Shown here: positions 1-5,065 of the stretch, in pieces
How positions within the stretch are numbered: the first letter of the stretch is position 1
Layout: the number at the start of each line of letters is the position of its first letter
From: an uncultured Bacteroidales bacterium
Lineage (GTDB): Bacteria; Bacteroidota; Bacteroidia; Bacteroidales; Marinilabiliaceae
Direction of reading: 5' to 3'
Assembly (NCBI GenBank): GCA_937892095.1
Contig: CALAVC010000016.1
Span: 1 to 5,455 of the forward strand
Length of the DNA stretch: 5,455 nucleotides
Notes under the pieces: generated by a model
What the model was told of the DNA's origin: nothing
Seen by the model: the letters and a program-made list of their open reading frames with translations, nothing else
Databases searched by the model: none
Translations under genes and position numbers: made by a program

Positions 1-40
1 CAGATAAACAAAGGGCTGAGGATACCTCGTAGCCTGCATT

Positions 41-964
41 TTGACCTATAAACCTGGTTATCACGTCCACGAGGCTCTGCGCCTCAACCCCGGATTGACG
101 CTCTGGGTCGGCTTTGCCGTCCGAAGCGCCGACCTGAAAGCCGTGGGCGACTTCCAACGTGCCACGTGGGGCAACCTACGCCAACTGGGCGTCCTCGACA
201 CCGAAGCCGAGATAAGCAAAGCCACCATCACCGCCCTACAGGCGCAAGCCACAGCCCTCGACGAAGCGTGGATGCCACTCAGCATCATCATCGCCCCAAA
301 AGTCAGCGACATCAGCAAACTGCCTACTGACCTCGCCGCATCAGCTCCCAACGTCTCCGTCCTAATCAGCAGAGACAGCGAAGCCTCTGCGCCAGCCATT
401 GGCACGATCATTGGCGTTCTGTCCGCTCGTTCTGTCAACGAGAGTATAGCATGGGTCGAGCGTTGCGAGACCCGGCTGACAAAGCCCTATTTCTCCGACG
501 GCAAACCCTACGCCGATGTCGACAAGACCATCCTCGAAAACCTCGACAACGCCCGATATATCTATCTGCGCACATATCCGGGTCTCTCAGGTGTCTTCTT
601 CTCCGATAGCCACAATATGGCGAGTGCGCAGAGCGACTACAACACCATTGAGCTTCAGCGCACGATGGATAAGGCCGTGCGTGGCACTCGTACCTATCTA
701 CTGCCCGAACTCGGCCGACCTATCTACTTCAACGCCGACGGAACGCTTCGAGCAGACACACTCCGGCACCTCAAGACCGTCGCCGGCAAAGCCGTCGAAG
801 ACATGGAGCGCGCTGGTGAAGTCAGCGGCTGGGAGGTCTCTATCGACCCCGCACAAGACGTCCTCGGCACCAGCACTGTCGAGTTCACCATTCATGCCGT
901 GCCTGTCGGCATCATGCGCCGTGCCATAGTTAGCATCGGCTATGTCAAACAACTAAGCGAATAA
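41..964 (+). CDS. Contractile-tail sheath protein, DUF2586 family, N-terminus missing
   Basis: Sheath-like protein that would form the contractile outer layer of a myophage-type tail. Family features I recognise are a YHVHEALRLNPG segment near residue 7, RYIYLRTYPGLSGVFFSDS (residues 172-190), a DKAVRGTRTYLLPELGRPIYF stretch (210-230) and a C-terminal part with GWEVSIDP and the VPVGIMRRAIVSIGYV strand. These match my memory of the DUF2586 proteins of Bacteroidales prophages. Family members are nearer 380-420 residues, so about 90 N-terminal residues appear absent. The listed start is a TTG without a well-placed ribosome binding site. The frame is open only back to base 20, with an in-frame TGA at 17-19, so this is probably not the true start. 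Frame 1 is open over bases 1-48 and may carry the preceding residues, which would mean a frameshift near 35-50. The gene lies 6 bp before the tube gene, the usual sheath-tube pairing. Family call is firm; the start is not. Confidence 0.82.
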   Translation: MTYKPGYHVHEALRLNPGLTLWVGFAVRSADLKAVGDFQRATWGNLRQLGVLDTEAEISKATITALQAQATALDEAWMPLSIIIAPKVSDISKLPTDLAASAPNVSVLISRDSEASAPAIGTIIGVLSARSVNESIAWVERCETRLTKPYFSDGKPYADVDKTILENLDNARYIYLRTYPGLSGVFFSDSHNMASAQSDYNTIELQRTMDKAVRGTRTYLLPELGRPIYFNADGTLRADTLRHLKTVAGKAVEDMERAGEVSGWEVSIDPAQDVLGTSTVEFTIHAVPVGIMRRAIVSIGYVKQLSE

Positions 965-970
965 TACGCA

Positions 971-1402
971 ATGAACATAATACCATTAGTCAACGGCAAC
1001 GTCTATGGTTGGGCGGACATCACCGTCCTCGTCGGTGGCACACCCGTCACTGGCATAAGGGGCGTGAAATATTCCGACAAGCAGGAGGTTTCCAATATCT
1101 ATGGCGCAGGGCGCTACCCCGTAGGACGCGCCAAGGGGCGCATCACGTGCGAAGCCTCGCTTAAGCTCCTCGCCGACGAGGTGCGCGCCCTCGCCAGTTC
1201 CTCTTCTACTGGTCGCCTGCAAGACCTCGGCGTATTCGACGTGCAAGTGTCCTATATCCCCGACGACAGCGGCAAGATAGTCCACGACGTTATCCACGAC
1301 TGCCAGTTCTCCGAAGTGGAACTCGATTGGAGCGAGGGCGACACAAGCAAGGAGGTCGACATTCCACTCGTCTGCTCACGCATAGAGTGGGGCAGACTCT
1401 AA
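971..1402 (+). CDS. Phage tail tube protein
   Basis: A 143-residue protein of the size expected for a myophage inner tail tube subunit. It opens with MNIIPLVNGNVYGWADITV, followed by the GVKYSDKQEVSNIYGAGRYP region (about residues 30-49) and ends with a strand-rich segment containing EVDIPLVCSRIEW. This pattern (short N-terminal strand, 'DKQE.. IYGAGRYPVGR' loop, 'GRLQDLGVFDVQVSY' strand) is familiar from tail tube proteins of Bacteroidales prophages, where the tube gene directly follows the sheath gene. The tube would assemble into stacked rings inside the sheath and form the DNA channel. The spacing of 6 bp after the sheath stop indicates co-transcription. A strong hairpin follows the stop codon almost immediately. 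The family was recognised from memory, not by a search. Confidence 0.85.
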   Translation: MNIIPLVNGNVYGWADITVLVGGTPVTGIRGVKYSDKQEVSNIYGAGRYPVGRAKGRITCEASLKLLADEVRALASSSSTGRLQDLGVFDVQVSYIPDDSGKIVHDVIHDCQFSEVELDWSEGDTSKEVDIPLVCSRIEWGRL

Positions 1403-1407
1403 CAGAT

Positions 1408-1449
1408 AAGCCGTTCAAATGGCTTTCAATCGTCATTTGAACGGCTTTT
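1408..1449 (+). terminator. Intrinsic terminator-like hairpin after the tail tube gene
   Basis: Perfect 14-bp inverted repeat: left arm aagccgttcaaatg (1408-1421), right arm catttgaacggctt (1434-1447), loop of 12 bases, ending in a run of four T (1446-1449). It begins 6 bp after the tube stop codon and fills most of the 62-bp gap before the next tail gene. The T-run is short, so termination may be partial. A partial terminator here would lower transcription of baseplate genes relative to sheath and tube, which are needed in many more copies; that role is inference. Confidence 0.7.
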
Positions 1450-1464
1450 GAATGATGTCCGATT

Positions 1465-2088
1465 ATGGCTCTAAAGACTTACGTTCAGACCAACCTGCCG
1501 CACCTATCACCCTCAAGGCAGAGTCTCCGACTCGTCATCAACGGCATGGCATCGCACTTCAAAGGGCGGTTCTTCACATCGCACTCTCTGCCTGTGCAGG
1601 ATAGCCCCACCGACATCCGCACCACCCCCGATGGCTCGGTGGGTGTCGCTCCGCGCGAAGCCTACGAGGGACGCTACTACGACACAGACCTCAGTCTCGG
1701 ACTGACTGAAACTGCCGACGACATACTTATAAAGAGCGCCGTCTGCAAGGTTACGTTGCAAAAAAATATTGTCAAGACCGCTATTACTGGTCATGACGGA
1801 ACAGTCAAAGAACTTATCTCCGCCCACGACTACGACATCGAAATTACATTCTCGCTCATCAACAGCGAAGACGAATACCCTGCCGAGGCTCTGCGTCTGC
1901 TCTCCGACCTCGCACGAGAAAACAGCGCGGTCTACATCGACAGCGCATTTTTGCGACTTTTCGACATAGACCGTGTGGTGGTAAAAGAGATGGAAATTAA
2001 TCAAGCTACGTATGGTAATACGCAAGACGTAACGTTGAAATTAGATAGTGACAACGACTACGAAGTGGAAGTTATACAGAGTGTCTAA
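1465..2088 (+). CDS. Phage tail/baseplate-associated protein, DUF6046-like
   Basis: A 207-residue protein. Residues from about 100 onward (NIVKTAITGHDGTVKELISAHDY, then a 'YPAEALRLLSDLARENSAVYIDSAFLRLFDIDRVVVKEMEI' region) follow the pattern I associate with DUF6046 proteins of Bacteroidales prophages: 'VKT.. G..GTVKE.I..GDY.I.I.. YP.E....L' and then a C-terminal strand pair. These proteins lie near the tail-tip and baseplate genes; the exact role is unknown, though an adaptor between tube and hub is plausible. The ATG at 1465 gives a natural N-terminus. Base composition falls from just over 50% to about 35-40% GC in the last 100 bp. The TAA stop overlaps by 4 bp with the stop of the convergent small gene that follows. 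A run of seven A at 1760-1766 lies inside the reading frame, with no sign that it is used for frameshifting. Confidence 0.7.
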   Translation: MALKTYVQTNLPHLSPSRQSLRLVINGMASHFKGRFFTSHSLPVQDSPTDIRTTPDGSVGVAPREAYEGRYYDTDLSLGLTETADDILIKSAVCKVTLQKNIVKTAITGHDGTVKELISAHDYDIEITFSLINSEDEYPAEALRLLSDLARENSAVYIDSAFLRLFDIDRVVVKEMEINQATYGNTQDVTLKLDSDNDYEVEVIQSV

Positions 2089-2423
2089 CGACAATACCTC
2101 TCAACTTTCGGATAGCTGTCTGTGTATTTGATGGTGAAGTCGGGATAGCTATCGACGAACTGAATAGTGAAGTCGGAATTGTTCTCTACGAATGTCCACT
2201 CTCCGGGTGATTTCGCATAGTATTCTTTGACCTTTACCAATAGGTCGGGATAGCTGTCAACCACTTTAACCTTGAAGTCGGCATTATATTCAACCACTTT
2301 CACTCTGCCTGCCAACAACTTACCCTTGCAATATCCGTCTTTCGTAATGCACTCATGCCCACTGCTCCGCATAGACATGAGCAGAATCGATAGCGAAACC
2401 AACAGAAACAGAACCTTTTTCAT
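2085..2423 (-). CDS. Small secreted repeat protein, DUF6150-like, antisense within the tail operon
   Basis: A 112-residue protein on the strand opposite to all surrounding tail genes. The first 22 residues or so look like a Sec signal peptide (MKK, then a hydrophobic run LFLLVSLSILLM and a polar SSG end). The mature part has cysteines at 25, 32 and 111 and six copies of an 11-residue unit between residues 41 and 108, of the form V-x-V-V-D-S-Y-P-D-F-x; the third unit carries two or three extra residues (SPGEW). Alternating hydrophobic positions imply short beta strands stacked as a sheet or ladder. The layout, including the 'GEWTFVENNSDF' break, resembles the Bacteroidota DUF6150 family of unknown function as I remember it. 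It ends convergently with the DUF6046-like gene (4-bp stop overlap) and starts divergently only 6 bp from the hub gene. It behaves like phage cargo (a 'moron'). Function is not known. Confidence 0.68.
   Translation of the reverse strand: MKKVLFLLVSLSILLMSMRSSGHECITKDGYCKGKLLAGRVKVVEYNADFKVKVVDSYPDLLVKVKEYYAKSPGEWTFVENNSDFTIQFVDSYPDFTIKYTDSYPKVERYCR
2100..2303 (-). repeat. Six 11-residue (33-bp) repeats inside the small secreted protein
   Basis: Repeat units start at residues 41, 52, 63, 76, 87 and 98 of the protein. DSYPD occurs at residues 56-60 and 91-95, and DSYPK at 102-106. At DNA level the shared 12-mer gtcgggatagct is seen at 2139-2150 and 2244-2255, and ggatagctgtc at 2110-2120 and 2248-2258, so some copies are still close in nucleotide sequence. 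This suggests recent internal duplication or gene conversion. Confidence 0.75.
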
Positions 2424-2429
2424 AAGCCA

Positions 2430-3404
2430 ATGTATCGTTTAACGTGCGACATAGAAATCAATACGAATGAAGGGATAATTAGGTTAGACCATGCCGAGAG
2501 TGTTAAGATAGAAAAGCATTCCGACTCGCTCTGCGACGTGGCAACCGTTGCCCTCCCACGGCGTATTCGCTGGTGCAATGTAGCAAAAAATCCTATCCGT
2601 CGTGGCGACACATTGCGAATTTCGCTCGGCTACGATGGTCGCAACCACCTCTCCTTTGTAGGCTACGTGCGCCGCGTTCTTCCCACCACACCTATGCTCA
2701 TCGAGGCGCAAGACCCCATGTGTCTGTTCCAGACAAGGCAGGCAAAGAAATTGTCCTACGCCAACACGACCCTCAACCAGCTCCTCACAGACCAAGGCAT
2801 AGACGCCGAGATACGTGGCACACAGTCCATCGGCGCTTACCGTGTGGAGTGCAACACCGTCTCCGAACTCCTCGATGCTCTCAAGAAACAAGGCATCCGC
2901 ACCATGATGCGCATCGGCTCTGGCGCAGAACCGCGTCTCTACGCAGGACTGGCCATGTCGCCCTCCGACGCCCGCACCTTCGACTTCGACGACCACACCA
3001 ACGTCGCATCTCGTGCCGACCTGCGCTATGAGCCAGCCGACGAGGTGCGTTTCCTCGTCCGCGTCAAGAACAACAGTACGGTACAGGAGGGCAAACGCAA
3101 ATATAAAAGCATCAAACCCGTTGAGGTTGGTTATAAAGATGGCGAACTACGCACGTTCAACGTCATTAATATGACCGAGAGCGAGATGAAAGGCTACGCC
3201 AATGCTCAACTCAAAAAGCTAAAGCAAGGCGGACTGAGTGGCTCGCTGACCGTCTTTGGTGGCGAGATAATCGACAAGCTCGACCAACTCCACCTCACCC
3301 TCGATGGCGAGAGCGTCGGAACATGGCAGGTGGAGCGCAACGACATAATGTGGGGCAGTGGCGGTTTCCGCCAACGCCTCACCATAGGCACAAAACTTTC
3401 GTAA
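2430..3404 (+). CDS. Baseplate hub protein, phage late control D / gp44-like
   Basis: A 324-residue protein of the length expected for the P2 gpD / Mu gp44-type hub, which forms the central baseplate ring that holds the spike and caps the tube. Supporting features are an N-terminal strand-rich segment ('YRLTCDIEI.... VKIEKHSDSLCDVATVALPRRI'), a 'GDTLRISLGYDGRNHLSFVGYVRRV' segment (a strand motif typical of hub domain I), the 'NTTLNQLLTDQGID' helix region near residues 115-127, and a C-terminal part in which the gene context (spike gene immediately next) fits. The ATG lies 6 bp from the divergent start of the small secreted gene, so its ribosome binding region lies within that gap and the start of the antisense gene. 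The first ~90 bp are AT-rich with codons (ATA, AGG, TTA) less used in the rest of the gene. The stop is 2 bp before the next start. Recognition is by pattern and position. Confidence 0.78.
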   Translation: MYRLTCDIEINTNEGIIRLDHAESVKIEKHSDSLCDVATVALPRRIRWCNVAKNPIRRGDTLRISLGYDGRNHLSFVGYVRRVLPTTPMLIEAQDPMCLFQTRQAKKLSYANTTLNQLLTDQGIDAEIRGTQSIGAYRVECNTVSELLDALKKQGIRTMMRIGSGAEPRLYAGLAMSPSDARTFDFDDHTNVASRADLRYEPADEVRFLVRVKNNSTVQEGKRKYKSIKPVEVGYKDGELRTFNVINMTESEMKGYANAQLKKLKQGGLSGSLTVFGGEIIDKLDQLHLTLDGESVGTWQVERNDIMWGSGGFRQRLTIGTKLS

Positions 3405-3406
3405 CC

Positions 3407-3673
3407 ATGGATATTCGCGAAGCAATACACAACCTCGCTGGCGTACGCCACTCGCAGGTGGCGGTCGGCACCGTAACTGCCACTGACGGCACGAAGGCAG
3501 ACATACAGCCCCTCGACGAGACATCCGCCCCACTGCTCGGCATAGACCTAAGCGTAGGCGAGACGGCAGCCCTAAGTTATCACCCCGAAGTGGGGGCTGT
3601 GGTGCTCGTTGTCCTCGCCACGCCTAGTACTTCTTCCCCTCTTCCTTCAGTTTCTTGGCGTTGCCCTTGTTGA
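3407..3673 (+). pseudogene. Truncated baseplate spike protein (gpV/gp45-like), 3' end replaced
   Basis: Starts with ATG at 3407, two bases after the hub stop, the expected hub-then-spike order. The first ~72 residues (MDIREAIHNLAGVRHSQV..., then VGTVTATDGTKADIQPLD and YHPEVGAVVLVVLA) look like the beginning of a baseplate assembly/spike protein: a short N-terminal helix followed by the OB-fold strands in which 'VGTV..' and 'P.VG..V.V' are typical. From about base 3622 the sequence becomes the antisense strand of gldM. The reading frame therefore runs only by chance for another ~15 residues (STSSPLPSVSWRCPC) to a TGA at 3671-3673. The trimeric spike tip expected further on is absent. As it stands the product would be non-functional, or the DNA is an assembly chimera. 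The family call is moderate; the truncation is seen directly. Confidence 0.6.
3618..3630. other. Breakpoint between phage tail DNA and gldM
   Basis: Left of this point the plus strand codes for a phage spike protein; right of it the minus strand codes for GldM. Both proteins are cut in mid-domain and the two genes meet tail to tail. The TAG that ends the gldM frame (bases 3624-3626 read on the minus strand) lies at the join. The exact crossover cannot be fixed without intact relatives. There is no IS end, attachment-site-like repeat or tRNA here. Confidence 0.7.
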
Positions 3674-4103
3674 TCATGAAGTCAGTGGGCGTGTCGAAGT
3701 TATCCTTCTTCTTGATGTCGGCCACGGTCTTGGTCACCTTGACTTTTTTGCCATCCACGACTTTTTCCACAAGGGTATCGCCGTCAACGGCAAAAATGAG
3801 GTCATTGCGCATCTTCTCGATATATTTCACCATGGCGTCCGTCTCCTTTTTCAACTGTCTGGCCTTGCTGTCGGCCTCGGCGACCTTGGTGCCCAGGAGG
3901 GTCTTCTGCTGGTCGAACCAGGCATAGTCCCTGTTGTTCTGGTTGGCGGAGATGTTGGTGGAGGTCACCAGGGTGTCATCCACGACCACGAAAGCGTCCA
4001 GAATGTTCGCGGAAACATTCAGCGCCAGCATGGCGGTGTACACCAGGTACATCATCTGAATCATTTTTTGTCTCGGGGTTTCCGGACAATTTGTTGCACC
4101 CAT
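3624..4103 (-). pseudogene. gldM: GldM N-terminal fragment (type IX secretion / gliding motor protein)
   Basis: The first 159 residues match GldM/PorM, the inner-membrane and periplasm-spanning motor component that with GldL powers type IX protein secretion and gliding in Bacteroidota. The start MGATNCPETPRQKMIQMMYL, followed by VYTAMLALNVSANILDAF, is nearly diagnostic: a short cytoplasmic tip, then one transmembrane helix (about residues 14-35), then the start of the first periplasmic domain with a long, charged helical stretch (KARQLKKETDAMVKYIEKMRNDL). Family members are around 500 residues, so about two thirds (the later periplasmic domains that contact the outer ring) is missing. The frame ends at a TAG exactly where phage sequence begins. 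It lies 48 bp after the GldL-derived stop, the normal gldL-gldM order and spacing, so this stretch is a genuine piece of a gld operon. Confidence 0.9.
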
Positions 4104-4151
4104 ATCTCAATGAAATTTAGTTAGTGATTTTGGTTAATGGAACTGGGGGGA

Positions 4152-4844
4152 TTACTTCATAGCCGCGAGCATGTTGCCATACACGTTGCTCAGTCTGGAG
4201 ATATTGGCGGTGAGTTTGTCCATTTCGGTCTTGAAGCTGTTGGTCTGGTCCAGGGACTTGGCCGTCTGCTCGTAAGCGGTGGCCAGCTGGGTGACAGCCG
4301 TGGTGGCACGCTTCACGCTCTCAATGTAGGAGGCTGTGGCGCCGCCGTCCACTTCGAGGTTCTGGGCGACCTTATCGTATTTCAGGGTCAGGTTGCGCAC
4401 GGACTCGGAGGCCTTCTGCAGGCTGCTGGTGTAGTTGTCGGTGGAGACCACCGCGTCGGAGACACCGGCCAGCTTGTGGGCATTGTCGCTCAGGTTGCGC
4501 ATGCCGGAGGCGAGGCTTTCCATGAGCTCGGGGCCGATCTTGGCTTCCTCGAGCATCTTGTCGTCGGGCTTCAGATTGATGGTCATGTTGTTCTGGGCAG
4601 CCACTTCCTGAGTGACGTAACCCACGTAGGAGACAGCAATGGTCTTACCTGCATCAACCTTCAGATTGAAGTTTCCATCGAAGTCGGTGATGGTTGCATT
4701 CTGAGGATTGCTTTTCTCGACAACAGTAGCACCGATCACGGGCTCACCGTTCTCGTCGATCACAGTACCCAAAATACTTTGGGCAAACGATGTCATAGAC
4801 ACGAACAGTGTCAGTAACATCAAAATTAACCTGCTTTTTTTCAT
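4152..4844 (-). CDS. Chimeric ORF: SusC-like receptor N-terminus fused to GldL C-terminus
   Basis: Residues 1-22 are a Sec signal peptide of the SusC kind (MKKSRLILMLLTLF... ending SFAQ). Residues 24 to about 93 are a carboxypeptidase-D regulatory-like domain (ILGTVIDENGEPVIGATVV, DFDGNFNLKV, ISYVGY-type AVSYVGYVTQEV) that opens TonB-dependent receptors of the SusC/RagA family; normally 'LEEVVVVGYG' and a plug and barrel of several hundred residues follow. Instead, from residue ~101 (AKIGPELMESLASGMRNLSDNA) to the end (LSNVYGNMLAAMK) the sequence is the helical C-terminal half of GldL, the motor partner of GldM, whose gene follows 48 bp downstream. The two transmembrane helices of GldL are lost. 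GldL's C-terminus is cytoplasmic, while the new signal peptide would export it, so the fusion makes no topological sense. The shared residues DDKMLEE (94-100) mark the join. The ORF is real in the sequence; its existence in a cell is doubtful. Confidence 0.85.
   Translation of the reverse strand: MKKSRLILMLLTLFVSMTSFAQSILGTVIDENGEPVIGATVVEKSNPQNATITDFDGNFNLKVDAGKTIAVSYVGYVTQEVAAQNNMTINLKPDDKMLEEAKIGPELMESLASGMRNLSDNAHKLAGVSDAVVSTDNYTSSLQKASESVRNLTLKYDKVAQNLEVDGGATASYIESVKRATTAVTQLATAYEQTAKSLDQTNSFKTEMDKLTANISRLSNVYGNMLAAMK
4545..4565 (-). other. 21-bp join encoding DDKMLEE between SusC-like and GldL parts
   Basis: The seven codons DDKMLEE suit both sides: SusC-like proteins commonly read 'L..D.K.LEEVVVVGYG' at this point, and GldL reads 'DKMLEEAKIGPEL' at the start of its cytoplasmic helical part. 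The switch therefore happens inside a stretch that could be identical, or nearly so, in the two parent genes. A shared stretch of about 21 bases is in the range that short k-mer assembly can mis-join and that rare illegitimate recombination can use. Identity of the parents is inferred from family consensus. Confidence 0.6.
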
Positions 4845-4872
4845 ACCTTGTTTTAATTATGTTAATTTTATA

Positions 4873-4898
4873 AGTTAGGAAATGTCCTGCAGTTAGGA
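4873..4898. repeat. Direct repeat agttagga upstream of the SusC-like start
   Basis: The octamer agttagga occurs at 4873-4880 and 4891-4898, 18 bp apart start to start, between the candidate promoter and the start codon of the SusC-like ORF. It could be a regulator site in the 5' leader, but an 8-bp pair in AT-rich DNA may be chance. Confidence 0.3.
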
Positions 4899-4907
4899 TT
4901 TCTGTTG

Positions 4908-4915
4908 CAAAATTA
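4908..4915 (-). promoter_or_regulatory. Candidate Bacteroidota -7 promoter element for the SusC-like ORF
   Basis: Read on the minus strand the bases are TAATTTTG, which fits the Bacteroidota -7 consensus TAnnTTTG. It lies about 64 bp before the ATG in a 221-bp intergenic region that is strongly AT-rich. No good -33 TTTG lies at the usual 19-21 bp distance; only weak TTTC/TTCG bases occur nearby. The position is right for a nutrient-uptake (SusC-type) gene promoter, but half of the signature is missing. Confidence 0.4.
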
Positions 4916-4982
4916 AGAAAAAATATAAACGAAATGCGGAGGGAATTTGAAAAGTGGATTTTTATTTTTGAGGTTTGATCCG

Positions 4983-5005
4983 ATATGTCTGAAAATCAGA
5001 CATAT
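4983..5005. other. Hairpin with 10-bp perfect stem, intergenic
   Basis: Left arm atatgtctga (4983-4992), loop aaa, right arm tcagacatat (4996-5005). It lies about 60 bp after the ROK stop when read on the minus strand, downstream of a second hairpin. It lacks a T-run directly after the stem on either strand, so it may be a second part of a terminator region, an operator-like palindrome, or an RNA stability structure. Confidence 0.5.
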
Positions 5006-5009
5006 AAGA

Positions 5010-5041
5010 ATTTCGTCCACCCTAAAAAGAGTGGACGAAAT
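5010..5041 (-). terminator. Likely terminator hairpin downstream of the ROK kinase gene
   Basis: Perfect 11-bp stem: atttcgtccac (5010-5020) and gtggacgaaat (5031-5041) with a 10-base loop. It begins 24 bp beyond the ROK stop codon on the minus strand. The sequence after the stem on that strand is TCTTAT rather than a clean T-run, so it is a weak or non-canonical intrinsic terminator. Its neighbour at 4983-5005 gives a tandem hairpin arrangement. Confidence 0.55.
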
Positions 5042-5065
5042 ATAGAGGTGTAAAAAATACAGTTA

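Noticed and set aside
1760..1766. A7 run as a programmed frameshift site like those of tail chaperone genes
   Set aside because: It lies in the middle of an intact family-matching frame; neither alternative frame yields a continuation that resembles a chaperone extension.
1513..2025. A 170-codon minus-strand ORF within the DUF6046-like gene
   Set aside because: Shadow frame with no recognised features; the plus-strand frame matches a phage family and fits the operon spacing.
2100..2303. Repeats considered as a CRISPR array
   Set aside because: The 33-bp periodicity has no unique spacers and no constant direct repeat. It is coding and explained by 11-residue protein repeats.
2484..2996. A 170-codon minus-strand ORF within the hub gene
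   Set aside because: Shadow of the hub frame. It has no signal peptide or family pattern, and the hub frame accounts for the codon bias.
3618..3630. Prophage integration site or Mu-type phage end
   Set aside because: The join lies inside a structural tail gene. There are no terminal TG/CA-type end repeats, target duplication or integrase, so it is not a phage end.
3609..4124. A 171-codon plus-strand ORF opposite gldM
   Set aside because: Antisense shadow of an unmistakable GldM N-terminus. It starts at the phage/gldM breakpoint and has no domain pattern.
4137..4817. A 226-codon plus-strand ORF opposite the SusC-like/GldL ORF
   Set aside because: It is the antisense shadow of a well-supported coding frame (signal peptide, known domains). 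The translation has no recognisable family and is rich in Gly, His and Val, as expected from reverse reading.
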